A stretch of DNA of 64,000 bases from HGM04593 sp045657945 (GCA_045657945.1 JAZOUB010000001.1:1-64000); one strand, 5' to 3'; counted from the stretch's first letter, positions 35,841 through 45,017 are shown. A program made the numbers and translations. The notes: generated by a model not told the origin, from the letters alone.

Positions 35841-37387
35841 TTAATTATCTTTTTGAAAAGTTTGCTCCTACGTACAAACTCTTTGAAACCTGAAGAAATT
35901 GTACAATATGCAATAAATGTTATTGTTGTTATGATAACGATGTATATGGCTCCGCTAGCAATCAGCCCTAACCAATTATCTGTGGAAATGCGAACCTGAA
36001 TAAATCTGTTGAATATGAAGTTTGTTGCAAAAAAAGCCATGACTGTTGCCGATATATTTATTGCAAAGAGTTTCCAATATTTGAGAACTGGTAGTTTGAA
36101 ACCTCGTGAGAATAGGTAGTAGGGCTTCCAAATGTATATAATGGCTATAATTGAAACTAGGGGTCCACAAAGAACACCCGGTAGTCCATAGTAACATCCG
36201 CCGGCAATAGCAAAAATAACCATTATAAGGCTTTCTGCGTATGGAGCCCAGACATCGGCAAAGAGCCCGCAACCATAGCAGAACTGGTCAAGGATTCCGC
36301 GTGCGATACCAAGCCCACTGAGAATTGCTACCAAGGCAACAGTGTAATTGTCCAAAATGTACTCATTCCCTAGCCACACACCAATGAATTTTGAAGCGAA
36401 AGTGTATATGCAGGCTGTGATAATTGATGCGACGAATAGCCTTATTGCCAAGAGTTCCCTGAAAACCTTGAGTATCTTGTTTTTATCTCCTTCGGCAATG
36501 AGGTTGCCTATAGCCGCACCTGTACTGTTGATTACCCCGGAGATGAGACCTTCAAGTTTCTGTGTCAATATTGTGTAGTTGGTGTATAATGCAACCATTG
36601 GCAGTGATACAAATGAATATATGAGAAATGGAGTAAGTTGTCCTTGGACCAATCCTCCTACCTTATGGGCAAATATTTGCTTAATATATTTGGCTATTTC
36701 GGGGTATTTTTTGAATATCTGTTTACCCTGTTTAATTTCGCTCTTTAACCAAGGATAGGTCTTGTTTACTTTCCAATTAAGAATCTTAGCATTGATTATG
36801 CCGCCAATGAGTTCTATGGCAAAGTAGATGTAGAAACTGCCATAATAAATGGCGAGTATCATTTGTAATATGACTTTACAGGTTGTGGTGATTTGGAAAT
36901 AGCCTGTTACAATGTAGTTGCGTTGGTCGGCCGAGAGGAGTGCTGCACGGTAATTGACAAAATAACCAATCATTGATGCAGCAAGGTAGGCATAGAAACC
37001 ACAGTAGATGACTCCTAATGGTATGTCTGTGTCGGAAAAGATTAACGGCAAGAACAGTGAACCAAGAATGCCTAATGAGAGGATGGCAAGGCCGATGATG
37101 CGGTACAGGTAACCGAGAACCGATATTACTTCGTTTATCTTAAACTTGTCACCATCTGCAATAGGTTTGTAGAGTACATAACCGATGGCTGTGCCAATAC
37201 CAAGTTCTGCGAGGTTCAGGAATGACAGCAGGCTACCGACCGTGCCAGTGAATCCAATGAATTCGGCTCCAAGGTGGTCTAATAGTATCTTGCGGGTAAA
37301 GAATGCTGTGATGAACGATGCAAAATAACATATTAGGTTAATTTTTGCATTCAACATCGTTTTCTTTACTCTTGATTCTTTTTGCAT
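35837..37387 (-). CDS. Wzx-like polysaccharide flippase (MOP/MATE superfamily)
   Basis: 516 residues with 12-14 hydrophobic segments; begins MQKESRVKKTMLNAKINLICYF. ARG/DxF-type loops (FTRKILLDHLGAEFIGFTG, LNLAELGIGTAIGYVLY) are typical of polysaccharide exporters that flip undecaprenyl-linked repeat units. With the Wzy-like gene it completes a Wzx/Wzy-dependent system. AT-rich. Confidence 0.85.
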   Translation of the reverse strand: MQKESRVKKTMLNAKINLICYFASFITAFFTRKILLDHLGAEFIGFTGTVGSLLSFLNLAELGIGTAIGYVLYKPIADGDKFKINEVISVLGYLYRIIGLAILSLGILGSLFLPLIFSDTDIPLGVIYCGFYAYLAASMIGYFVNYRAALLSADQRNYIVTGYFQITTTCKVILQMILAIYYGSFYIYFAIELIGGIINAKILNWKVNKTYPWLKSEIKQGKQIFKKYPEIAKYIKQIFAHKVGGLVQGQLTPFLIYSFVSLPMVALYTNYTILTQKLEGLISGVINSTGAAIGNLIAEGDKNKILKVFRELLAIRLFVASIITACIYTFASKFIGVWLGNEYILDNYTVALVAILSGLGIARGILDQFCYGCGLFADVWAPYAESLIMVIFAIAGGCYYGLPGVLCGPLVSIIAIIYIWKPYYLFSRGFKLPVLKYWKLFAINISATVMAFFATNFIFNRFIQVRISTDNWLGLIASGAIYIVIITTITFIAYCTISSGFKEFVRRSKLFKKIIK

Positions 37388-37474
37388 GTTGTTATTGTTG
37401 TGTCAAATGTGTGGTACTTGTTCAGACAAAGAATATTAACCAAAGATATGCTGAGTTGCGTTCTTTTGTGGGCA

Positions 37475-38377
37475 TTAGATTCTGTTATTAAGTAGCTGGG
37501 CAACTTTGCCGAGGCTTTTTTTGTCTAATTTGCATTTTGTGATGTATTCAATGGCATCCTCGCAGTGCAGGTCGCTGCCGGCAACGCTGTAGAATCCATT
37601 TTCCAAAAGCCACTGTGCCTTTTTCTTTACGGTCTTGCCATAGCCGCCGGCAAGTGATGCTAGGTTTAGCTGGAACTTGACTCCCTCCTCGCGCAAGCGG
37701 CGGTACTCGGTCTCATCCATGTATAGGTAGCGCTCGGGGTGTGCAAGCAGGGGATGGTATCCCAATGATTTTATCTGCTTCAGTGTCTCGCGGAACTTGA
37801 TTGGTGCGTTGAAGTATGATGTCTCCACCAACAGGTGCTTGCCGTTGTTGCCAATGGGGAGGAGGGGGGGATCTCCCTCCGCAACTGCGTTGCTCGCCCC
37901 TCTTACACAAGAGGGGCAGTTATTTATTAATGAGATTTCTCCCTGCGGTTCGGTTGTTTTATCTCCCTCCCCCTTTGTCGCCCCTGCGGGGCACTCCTTT
38001 GGGCTTTTCTCTCCCCTCCGGTCTTCGACCACCTCCCCCCTGAAGCGGGGCGGAGTTTCTTGCAACAATTTGCGCAGGTGGTTGTCAATCATGTATTCGG
38101 CAGCAAGGTGCAGTGCAATGTTTCCCTTGTATGCTGCCTGTAGCTGGGCAAAGCGCGCTTTGAGTTTCTCGGGTGTGTTGGGGATGTCTTCCATTATGTG
38201 TGGGGTGAGCCACAGTTCCTTTATACCCAATTCTTCGTATGTGGCGAGTATGCGCAGTGCCTCGTCCATGGTCTCGACGCCGTCATCCACTCCCGGGAGT
38301 ATGTGGGAGTGGTGGTCGGCTGCACCCGAGAGGATGCCGCTTGCTGCTATTGTTGTTTTTTTACTGAAAGGCCACAC
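37475..38377 (-). CDS. PHP-type tyrosine phosphatase (CpsB/YwqE-like) carrying an in-frame repeat insertion
   Basis: Manganese-dependent PHP phosphatase that dephosphorylates the Wzc-type kinase. Motifs: HHSHILPGVDDG, TPHIME, HPERYLYM and GSDLHCED. Two starts are possible: GTG at 38377 (VWPFSKKTTIAASG, matching family N-termini) or GTG at 38467, overlapping the kinase stop but running through a purine-rich repeat; I use 38377. Between AEYMIDNHLRKLL and NNGKHLLVETSY lie about 65 residues (QETPPRFRGEVVEDRRGEK...) encoded by CTCCCCTCC repeats (37855-38059) that keep the frame. Homologues as I recall them lack this segment. Whether the enzyme is active is uncertain. Confidence 0.82.
   Translation of the reverse strand: MWPFSKKTTIAASGILSGAADHHSHILPGVDDGVETMDEALRILATYEELGIKELWLTPHIMEDIPNTPEKLKARFAQLQAAYKGNIALHLAAEYMIDNHLRKLLQETPPRFRGEVVEDRRGEKSPKECPAGATKGEGDKTTEPQGEISLINNCPSCVRGASNAVAEGDPPLLPIGNNGKHLLVETSYFNAPIKFRETLKQIKSLGYHPLLAHPERYLYMDETEYRRLREEGVKFQLNLASLAGGYGKTVKKKAQWLLENGFYSVAGSDLHCEDAIEYITKCKLDKKSLGKVAQLLNNRI
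37855..38059. repeat. Repeat element L inside the tyrosine phosphatase gene
   Basis: 38011-38055 matches repeat D (18027-18071) at 43 of 45 bases. Further hairpins: GCCCCTCTT/AAGAGGGGC with a four-base loop (37896-37918), GCAACTGCGTTGC (37881-37893) and GCCCCTGCGGGGC (37980-37992). The element is an inverted-repeat-rich insertion of about 200 bases that adds no stop codon in the gene's frame. Confidence 0.82.
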
Positions 38378-38387
38378 GGGTAAATAA

Positions 38388-38463
38388 AGGTGAAAGGTCA
38401 AAGGTGAAAAGTTAAAACGGGAAACGGAAAAACAAACAGCTTTCAGATTTCCCCTTTCAGTTT
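38388..38463. repeat. Purine-rich repeat between kinase and phosphatase
   Basis: GGTGAAAGGTCAAAGGTGAA (38395-38414), GTTAAAACGGGAAACGGAAA and then the inverted CTTTCAGATTTCCCCTTTCA. It resembles the tract after fbp (12456-12520). It spans the disputed start region of the phosphatase gene. Confidence 0.55.
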
Positions 38464-40839
38464 TCACTTCTTTTGGTGGTAGTGGTAGCCATAGCCGTAA
38501 CCATATCCATAACTGTAGCCGTACCTGTAGCCGTAACGGCTGCCGCCGCTATGGGTGCCGTTGAGCACGACTGCAAGTCCCTTGAAACGCTTCTCGTCAT
38601 AGATATTCTGCAGTTCGCCGAGCATCTCGCGGTTCAGGAGGCCTGCGCGGACAACAAAGAGTGTCCTGTCGCAGTAGCGCTCAATGATCTGCGTGTCGGC
38701 CACAATCTCAATTGGCGGGCAGTCGATGAGGATGTAGTTGTATCGCTCACGCATGGCACTGATGAGTTGCTCAAAGCGGTTGCTGTTGAGCAGCTCGGTG
38801 GGGTTTGGTGGCGGTGTTCCCACTGTGATGACATGCAGGTTCTCGTATCCGGTCTCTTTGGTTATGATTTCGTTGACATTTGTGGTGCCTCCCGATAGGT
38901 ATTCACTGAGTCCTCCCGATGTGCTCTGCACATACTCCGATGCCGAGGCACGGCGCAAGTCGCCGTCAATGACAAGCACCTTTGCCCCTTTGAGTGCAAG
39001 TGTCGCGCCAAGGTTCATGGTGAGGAATGTCTTGCCGCTACCGGGATTGAACGATGTGGTTATGATAACATGGCTCTGTCTCTCCTTGTCGTTTATGAAC
39101 TCGAAGTTTGTGCGCACGACGCGGAATGCTTCGTTGATGATGTTGCGGCTGCCGCCCTTGACGACGAACTTCTTATCCTCCTTTTTCTTTCCAAAAAGCC
39201 TTCGTCCTTCGCTGTGCATGGGGATTTCTCCAATGAACGGGGTGTTCAGCTCCTCGAGGTCGCGGCGGCCGCGCACCTTCTTGTTCGTGATTTCGCGGAT
39301 GAAAATGACCACAAGGGGCAAAAGGAATCCGAGCATGAATGCGAGCGTGAGTATGGGCTTTTTCAATGGCTCGACAGGTGTGTTGCTGCCGGTTGGGTAG
39401 AGAAGCACTCGGTTGTTCGATGGCGAGAACTCCTTTGAAAGCTCGGTCTCCTCAAGTTTCTGCAACAAGAATAGGTAGAGCGCGTTCTTCACCTTCTGCT
39501 GGCGAAGGAGAGTCTGCAGTTCCTTTTCGCTGTGTGTTGTTGTGGTGATTCTTGTCTTGCTCTTCTGGATTTCCTTGTTTGCATCGGCAATCTGTTTCTC
39601 AAGATCCTTGATGTGGCTGTCTATTGCAGTCTGTATTCCGGCATACATGGCTTCGATGTCCTTGTCATGGTCCTTGACAACCGGGTTGTTCTCACTGCTG
39701 TTGGCGGCAAGCCTGTTGCGCTCAAGCAGTTTGGTGTTGTAGCTACCAATGAGTGTCTCGACATTGGTCGCTGAGATGCCGGTGTTTGCAGGAATGAGCT
39801 CTCTGTTGCCGCTTTGCGCCATGTATGACTTTATGAAATTGGCAAGTTCCAGCTGGTTGTTGAGCGACAGCAGCAGTTCACTTTCTTTGCTGCTTTCGGC
39901 ATCACTGATAAGCTGGTTCTTTGTGCCGGTAGAGAGTTTGTTGTCGCCACGGAACTTGGCTATCTCCTTGTCTATGGTCTCAAGTTCCTGCTTTACATCA
40001 TTGGCGCGGCCCTTGATGAATTCAACGGTCTTGAGGGTGGTATAGTTGCTCTCCTCGACCCACTTCTCGTTGTAGATTTCGATGATGGTTCTAAGAATGT
40101 CGGTTGCGCGCACCGTTGAGACATCCTTGATGCTAAGGCCTACAATGCTTGTCTCTTCATTGGTGAGGCCGGCTTTCAGGTTGCCACAGAAACTATTGGC
40201 AAGATGGTCGATGTTGTATTTCTTGATGTGCAGTTCACGGTTCCTGAACATGTTGTATGCATTGGTCTTCTCGATGGAAATCTGTCCGAGCGGTGTCTGG
40301 ACAACAGCGTCTGCGTGTGCGGTTACACGACCGCCAAGGGACTCACCGTTGATTGAGAAATTCTTGAGGATTACGGTGCTGTCGGATGTTATGACTGCGG
40401 TGAATTCTGCAGCATCACTCTCGTTCAGGTCAAGAGTTTTGATTTTCAGTGGCCTGTCGCTGTAGATGATACCGTCATAGAATCGGCCTTCGGTGCGGAA
40501 CTCGATTTCAAGTCCCAAGCGGCGAATGGCCTCCTTCATGTTGTCGGCCGATTTGAATGCTATGACCTCATGGGCTGCATCGGCACTTGTGCGTGCCTCG
40601 CCCATTTGCTTGAAGGTGCTTCCGGCACCGCTACCTCCTCCGTCTCCACTCTCTTTTATGAGAACCTCGGCATAACGCACATATTGGGGTGGTGTGGACT
40701 TGATTTTATACGCAGCTACTCCCAATGCAATGCCCACGGTAATGACAAACCAGTACCACCGTTTGAGGCAGTGGAATATCAGGTCCCTGATGGGAAGGAT
40801 GTTCTCGTTTTTCTTTTTGTGAGACTTGTTATCTGCCAT
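38464..40839 (-). CDS. Wzc-like polysaccharide co-polymerase and bacterial tyrosine kinase
   Basis: 791 residues. N-terminal Wzz domain with a membrane segment (WYWFVITVGIALGVAAYKI), a long coiled-coil periplasmic region about 260-470 and a second membrane segment about 510-530. The cytoplasmic BY-kinase domain has Walker A FNPGSGKTFLTMN near 600, Walker A' VIDGDLRRAS near 630 and Walker B ILIDCPP near 706. It ends in a tyrosine-rich tail (GYRYGYSYGYGYGYGYHYH) that is autophosphorylated in this family. It controls polymer length and export together with the Wza-like lipoprotein (12 bases upstream) and the phosphatase (downstream). Confidence 0.93.
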   Translation of the reverse strand: MADNKSHKKKNENILPIRDLIFHCLKRWYWFVITVGIALGVAAYKIKSTPPQYVRYAEVLIKESGDGGGSGAGSTFKQMGEARTSADAAHEVIAFKSADNMKEAIRRLGLEIEFRTEGRFYDGIIYSDRPLKIKTLDLNESDAAEFTAVITSDSTVILKNFSINGESLGGRVTAHADAVVQTPLGQISIEKTNAYNMFRNRELHIKKYNIDHLANSFCGNLKAGLTNEETSIVGLSIKDVSTVRATDILRTIIEIYNEKWVEESNYTTLKTVEFIKGRANDVKQELETIDKEIAKFRGDNKLSTGTKNQLISDAESSKESELLLSLNNQLELANFIKSYMAQSGNRELIPANTGISATNVETLIGSYNTKLLERNRLAANSSENNPVVKDHDKDIEAMYAGIQTAIDSHIKDLEKQIADANKEIQKSKTRITTTTHSEKELQTLLRQQKVKNALYLFLLQKLEETELSKEFSPSNNRVLLYPTGSNTPVEPLKKPILTLAFMLGFLLPLVVIFIREITNKKVRGRRDLEELNTPFIGEIPMHSEGRRLFGKKKEDKKFVVKGGSRNIINEAFRVVRTNFEFINDKERQSHVIITTSFNPGSGKTFLTMNLGATLALKGAKVLVIDGDLRRASASEYVQSTSGGLSEYLSGGTTNVNEIITKETGYENLHVITVGTPPPNPTELLNSNRFEQLISAMRERYNYILIDCPPIEIVADTQIIERYCDRTLFVVRAGLLNREMLGELQNIYDEKRFKGLAVVLNGTHSGGSRYGYRYGYSYGYGYGYGYHYHQKK

Positions 40840-40851
40840 CTTGTCTTTATG

Positions 40852-41628
40852 TTAGAAACGGGTTACGAATGTTACGATGGTGAGTGCGAGTGATGCAAGC
40901 GACATCCAGAACGAAACGGAGCGCACGGTATTGCCGTTTGTTGATGACTGGCTTGCCTTTGTAGGGTTGGGCTCTACATAGACAATGTCGTTCTGTTGCA
41001 GATAGAATGCAGGTGAGGCGTGGAACTGCGCTGCATCGTTGAGGTTAAGGGTGTAGGCTTTCTGCACACCATACTCCTCACGCAGTACGGTGACATTCTC
41101 GCGCTTGCCCTGGATGGTGAGGTCGCCTGCAAGGCTTATGGCGTCGAGCACTGTGAAGCGGTCCTTGTTGATGTCGTATTTGCCAGGAGATGCAACCTCG
41201 CCGATAACAGATACCTGTTGATTATAGAAACCGACAATGACAACAGGGTCGAGCACTAACTTTTGCTCAAGGATGATGTTCTTGATGTGCTTGGCAACCT
41301 CGTCGCGTGTCTTGCCCTCTACATGAATTTCGCCAAGTGTGGGGAAATCGATATAACCGCGCTCGTCAACGGTGTAGGCAAGGCGTGTGTTGTTGCTTCC
41401 GCTGCTGTTATTGGTTGAGCGTGTAAGGTTGAACGGGAGGGCAAGTTCCTGGTCCTTGCTGTTGACATGGATTGTGAACTGGTCGCCGGCCTTGAGCCTG
41501 ATGTCCTGTGGGGTAGCGATTCTAACACTCTCTCCGTCATTGAGATCCTGGAAATAGGGAACTTTCTTCTGGGTTGCACACGATGCTACGATGAGGAGCA
41601 TGAACAGTGCCGGAATGATTCTTTTCAT
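40852..41628 (-). CDS. Wza-like polysaccharide export outer-membrane lipoprotein
   Basis: 258 residues. Signal peptide MKRIIPALFMLLIVASC with a lipobox (cysteine at residue 17). A Poly_export domain (LKAGDQFTIHVNSKDQEL, VDERGYIDFPTLGEIHVEG) is followed by an SLBB domain (VSVIGEVASPGKYDI). A C-terminal hydrophobic segment (SFWMSLASLALTIVTFVT) could form the pore helix. Forms the outer-membrane exit channel. Confidence 0.92.
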   Translation of the reverse strand: MKRIIPALFMLLIVASCATQKKVPYFQDLNDGESVRIATPQDIRLKAGDQFTIHVNSKDQELALPFNLTRSTNNSSGSNNTRLAYTVDERGYIDFPTLGEIHVEGKTRDEVAKHIKNIILEQKLVLDPVVIVGFYNQQVSVIGEVASPGKYDINKDRFTVLDAISLAGDLTIQGKRENVTVLREEYGVQKAYTLNLNDAAQFHASPAFYLQQNDIVYVEPNPTKASQSSTNGNTVRSVSFWMSLASLALTIVTFVTRF

Positions 41629-41742
41629 AGCTTTTATGTTTTGATTTTTGATTCTGGACTTTGCTTGCGCTCATTATGCGCGCGCGTTTATGTGTAAATA
41701 TATTTTATTGAAATATTTTTGTGCGTGCGTGTTTGTGGTATC

Positions 41743-42321
41743 TTACCCGATGACCTCGATGAAATCGGTGCTTATCTCGGTCAATGCAACGGCTGTTATG
41801 CCCTCAATGAGCATGACTACCCTGCGGCTACGCTTGCCCTGGAGTTTTACAAAGTAGCCCTCGGTGCCGTCGAACACACCGCCATGGACGCGCACCTTTG
41901 TGCCTTTTGCGATGTCGAGTTCCTCGGGGCGCAGGTAGGTGATATCCTTGTTTGCGGCTGTCGTGACTGCTATGAATTGCTGCATCTGGCGGTCTGGGAC
42001 AATGATTGGGGTGTTCCTGCCTGCTACCGGGCGGGTATGGTACTGGAGAAAATTGACGCCTTGTTTCAGTTCCTTGATTCTCTCCTTTGTGGTGTGGACA
42101 AATATCATGTTGTGGATTGCCGGCACCATTCGGCGGCTCTTGGTTCCGCCAGGTCTTTCAACAAGTGTCTCCTTCATAGGGACGAAACACTCTACTCCTT
42201 TGCGGTCGAGGAACTCCTTTGCCTTGAGTTCGCGGCGGTAGGGAGCACTCATTGCAAACCACACCGGTGTGCAGTCATCTTCCACGGTTGTTGTTGCTGG
42301 GTTATGTTGCCTGGTAGACAT
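41743..42321 (-). CDS. UpxY-like NusG-family transcription antiterminator
   Basis: 192 residues at the head of the locus. The N-terminal NGN domain contains WFAMSAPYRRELKAKEFLDRKGVECFVP, and the C-terminal KOW region has KGTKVRVHGGVFDGTEGYFVKLQGKRS. In Bacteroides, UpxY proteins bind the 5' untranslated region and let polymerase read through a whole capsule operon. No UpxZ inhibitor gene and no invertible promoter repeats are visible here. Confidence 0.88.
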   Translation of the reverse strand: MSTRQHNPATTTVEDDCTPVWFAMSAPYRRELKAKEFLDRKGVECFVPMKETLVERPGGTKSRRMVPAIHNMIFVHTTKERIKELKQGVNFLQYHTRPVAGRNTPIIVPDRQMQQFIAVTTAANKDITYLRPEELDIAKGTKVRVHGGVFDGTEGYFVKLQGKRSRRVVMLIEGITAVALTEISTDFIEVIG

Positions 42322-42452
42322 ACTTCTGGCTCCTCAAGGGTTGTGTAATGTGTTATCCCTTAAGTTTTTAGCTCTTTGCGAATTGCTATAAGCAAACGAG
42401 TGTATGAAAAAAGGACATGCGATGCCAGGCGTGGAACCGCTTGCCTTCAATA

Positions 42453-42483
42453 CAAATTTACCAAGAATTGTTGTATTTTGCAA
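42453..42483 (-). promoter_or_regulatory. Promoter of the polysaccharide operon, with leader hairpin nearby
   Basis: On the minus strand TTG (42483-42481), a 20-base spacer and TAAATTTG (42460-42453) match the Bacteroidetes consensus, giving a leader of about 130 bases before the UpxY-like gene. A hairpin ACAAGCG/CGCTTGT (42494-42511), between the methyltransferase stop and this promoter, is probably a weak terminator for the upstream genes. Confidence 0.6.
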
Positions 42484-42520
42484 GTTTTTTTTAACAAGCG
42501 GGAGCGCTTGTAAGGAAATT

Positions 42521-43249
42521 TTACTTGAGCGTGATGCGGGCGAGGTAGTCATAGTGCTCGCCGTCAATGCATTTTTCGCAGTTGAAGCCATGCTCTTCGG
42601 CATACATGGAGAGTGTGTCGAAATCGATGTAAAGCCAGTCGAACTGTTCGCCGGTTATGTTTTTGTAACGCATCCTGTAGTCGATTTCGCCATAGTATCC
42701 TGCGGCAAGGTCAATGTCCATGCCGCCGTCCTCGTCCATGAAGACATACTTGATGTCCGATGAGTCGAGCAACAACTGTCCGCCCGGTGCCAGAAGACGC
42801 TTTGCGCTACGGAAAAAGTTGCCAAGGTTGTCGACCTTGCCCACGATGCCAATGCCGTTCATGGCAAACAGGAGTGTGTCGAACTTCTCGCCGAATGTCT
42901 CATCGAAGAAATTGATGTTGCGCGCGTCTATGCCTCTTTCCTTCATTACCTCAATCGACAGTTCGGAGATGTCGATGGCGACAACCTCCATTCCGCGTTC
43001 CTTGAGGATGATGCTGTGGCATCCGCTGCCTGCACCTACATCGAGCACGCGGCCACGGCAGAGCGCGATGGCCTGCTGCTCCTGTACGGGCATGTCATCG
43101 TATGTGCGGAACAGGGTGGGGACAGGAATCTCATCCTCGTAGAACATTGATGAAAGTACGCGCAACTTACCGGCTTTCCCGGTGTGGAAATAGTCGGAAA
43201 TTGCCCTTCCCATCGGGTCTTTTTCCTTGTTGGTTATGGAATTGCTCAT
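42521..43249 (-). CDS. SAM-dependent methyltransferase
   Basis: 242 residues from MSNSITNKEKDPMGRAIS; the ATG overlaps the GT9 stop (ATGA). Class I methyltransferase motif I is VLDVGAGSGCHSI, with VVAIDIS after it and a motif near GGQLLLDSSD. The substrate is unknown. Cotranscribed with the GT9 and DUF4254 genes upstream. Confidence 0.85.
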   Translation of the reverse strand: MSNSITNKEKDPMGRAISDYFHTGKAGKLRVLSSMFYEDEIPVPTLFRTYDDMPVQEQQAIALCRGRVLDVGAGSGCHSIILKERGMEVVAIDISELSIEVMKERGIDARNINFFDETFGEKFDTLLFAMNGIGIVGKVDNLGNFFRSAKRLLAPGGQLLLDSSDIKYVFMDEDGGMDIDLAAGYYGEIDYRMRYKNITGEQFDWLYIDFDTLSMYAEEHGFNCEKCIDGEHYDYLARITLK

Positions 43250-44319
43250 TGTGCTTTTTCTGTGTTCTTCTTTTCGATTCTGCTGATGACGCGGTCGGCT
43301 ACGGTCTGTGGGGCGATGTCCATACATCTGTAATCGCCGTGGCGGCATGGCTTGTTGCCGAAGATTGAGCAGGGGCGGCATTCGAGCGGCAGCTCAATGC
43401 AGTCCTCGCCTTTCTGTCTCCAACCAAGGAATCCGGCAAGGGGTGATGTGGCGCCCCAGATGGATATGGCCGGTGTGCCGGCAAGTGATGCCATGTGCAT
43501 GTTTGCCGAGTCCATGCATATCATTGCGTCGAGGTGGCTTATGAGGCGCAGCTCGCCGTTGAAATTGCTCTTGCCCAGGAATGAGACAGTGTTGGGATAT
43601 TTGCTGCACCAATCGTTGATGACGCTCTCCTCCTTGGGGCCGTTACCGAAGAAGAACAACTTGATGTTCTCCTGTCTTGACAGCAGCGCGACAACCTGCT
43701 CCATCTTGTCCAGTGGATATATCTTGCCATTGTGGCGGGCAAAAGGTGCGATGCCCACCCATCTGTCGCTACCCTTTGTGGGGATGATGGTTGCGAAATC
43801 GTCGATGTTACCCTTGCCTTCCTTGAATAAGGATGTGAAATTGGGCTCAAAAGGCAGGCCGAGGCGTGTGAAGACATCGCGGTAGCGCTCGAATGTGCTT
43901 TTGAGCGCGGTCTTGCCGCTTCCGGGTCTGGTGAGTGCTTTCTTCTCCTTGCGTCCTTTGTCGATGCTCTTTACCTTTATTCTGCCAAAGAGACGGAAAT
44001 ATGTCCTTAGGATCTTGGTCCTTAATACATCGTGGAGGTCGGCAACCATGTCGGGGTTCTGCTTCGATAGCTCGCGGTAGAGCCTAAAAAGGCCGTGTAT
44101 GCCTTTGTGCTCGTCCAGATTTATGCCGATGAAATCAAGGTTTTCGGGTTTGTTGATGAAGAACTGCCCGAACCTCTCGCGGCTCACGAAGATGAAACGG
44201 TGCTGGGGGTAGCTCGCGCAGAGCGAATATAGCAATGGAATTGTCATTGCTACATCGCCTACTGCCGAGAAACGGGTTATGAGTATGGTCTTTGCTTTGC
44301 CGTTACTTTTTTGTGCCAT
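43246..44319 (-). CDS. Glycosyltransferase family 9 (heptosyltransferase-like)
   Basis: 357 residues. N-terminal ILITRFSAVGDVAMTIPLL and C-terminal DAMICMDSANMHMASLAGTPAISIWGATSP are the defining GT9 motifs. GT9 enzymes add heptose or related sugars to the lipopolysaccharide core. Cysteines in LECRPCSIFGNKPCRHGDYRCM are typical of this Bacteroidetes subgroup. It overlaps the DUF4254 gene by 17 bases. Confidence 0.9.
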   Translation of the reverse strand: MAQKSNGKAKTILITRFSAVGDVAMTIPLLYSLCASYPQHRFIFVSRERFGQFFINKPENLDFIGINLDEHKGIHGLFRLYRELSKQNPDMVADLHDVLRTKILRTYFRLFGRIKVKSIDKGRKEKKALTRPGSGKTALKSTFERYRDVFTRLGLPFEPNFTSLFKEGKGNIDDFATIIPTKGSDRWVGIAPFARHNGKIYPLDKMEQVVALLSRQENIKLFFFGNGPKEESVINDWCSKYPNTVSFLGKSNFNGELRLISHLDAMICMDSANMHMASLAGTPAISIWGATSPLAGFLGWRQKGEDCIELPLECRPCSIFGNKPCRHGDYRCMDIAPQTVADRVISRIEKKNTEKAQ

Positions 44320-44914
44320 AAAGAACCGGGTTGAGCGCAGGGTCGTTGTACATCTTCATCTGTCGGTACACCTTCATGTATTTGCGACCGGCTGCAATGT
44401 CGTCGAGCAACTGACCGATTGATATTGTCATGTCCTTGTACTGCTCGTTGAGGATGTCGAGCTTTGCCTGGCACTTTGCACGGTGCTCCTCGTCAACATC
44501 GGTTCGCTTTACCTCCTCCTGCATGTGGTATATTTTAAGTGAGAGGATTGAGTAGCGGTCAACTGCCCATGCTGGGCTTTCGGTGTTGATGGTGGCGCCA
44601 TCAAGTGGCTTTACTTCCTTGTACTGCTCAAGGAAATAACTGTCGATGAGCTCTACAAGGTCGGTGCGGTCCTGGTTTGACTTATCGATGCGACGCTTGA
44701 GGGTGAGTGCCTCAACGGGATCGATGTTCGGGTCGCGTATGATGTCTTCAAAATGCCACTGTACGGTGTCTATCCAACATTTGAGATAGAGATAGTACTC
44801 TATGCTCTTTACCGGATAGGGGTTGTTGATTGGGGTATCGACATTGTCTGTCTTGTGATAGTCGGCAATGGCCTCGTTGAAGATGGGCCAGCTCATCTCA
44901 GTGAACTTTTTCAT
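44303..44914 (-). CDS. DUF4254 family protein
   Basis: 203 residues, soluble and mainly helical, no signal peptide. It begins MKKFTEMSWPIFNEAIADYH and matches my recollection of DUF4254 proteins, which in Bacteroidetes are found beside GT9 genes as here. Function is not known; co-occurrence suggests a part in lipopolysaccharide core assembly. The upstream region is shared with the divergent pdxB. Confidence 0.75.
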   Translation of the reverse strand: MKKFTEMSWPIFNEAIADYHKTDNVDTPINNPYPVKSIEYYLYLKCWIDTVQWHFEDIIRDPNIDPVEALTLKRRIDKSNQDRTDLVELIDSYFLEQYKEVKPLDGATINTESPAWAVDRYSILSLKIYHMQEEVKRTDVDEEHRAKCQAKLDILNEQYKDMTISIGQLLDDIAAGRKYMKVYRQMKMYNDPALNPVLYGTKK

Positions 44915-45017
44915 ATATTGTCTTTTATTTATTATTGTCCTGTGTCATGTAATTGGGGTGCACCCGAATTCTCTTATCGTAGTGCAAATCTAACGAATTT
45001 AATTATAACTGCAAAAC

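Noticed and set aside
42322..42520. Invertible (phase-variable) capsule promoter
   Set aside because: There is a normal promoter before the UpxY-like gene, but no pair of inverted repeats flanking it and no invertase nearby.
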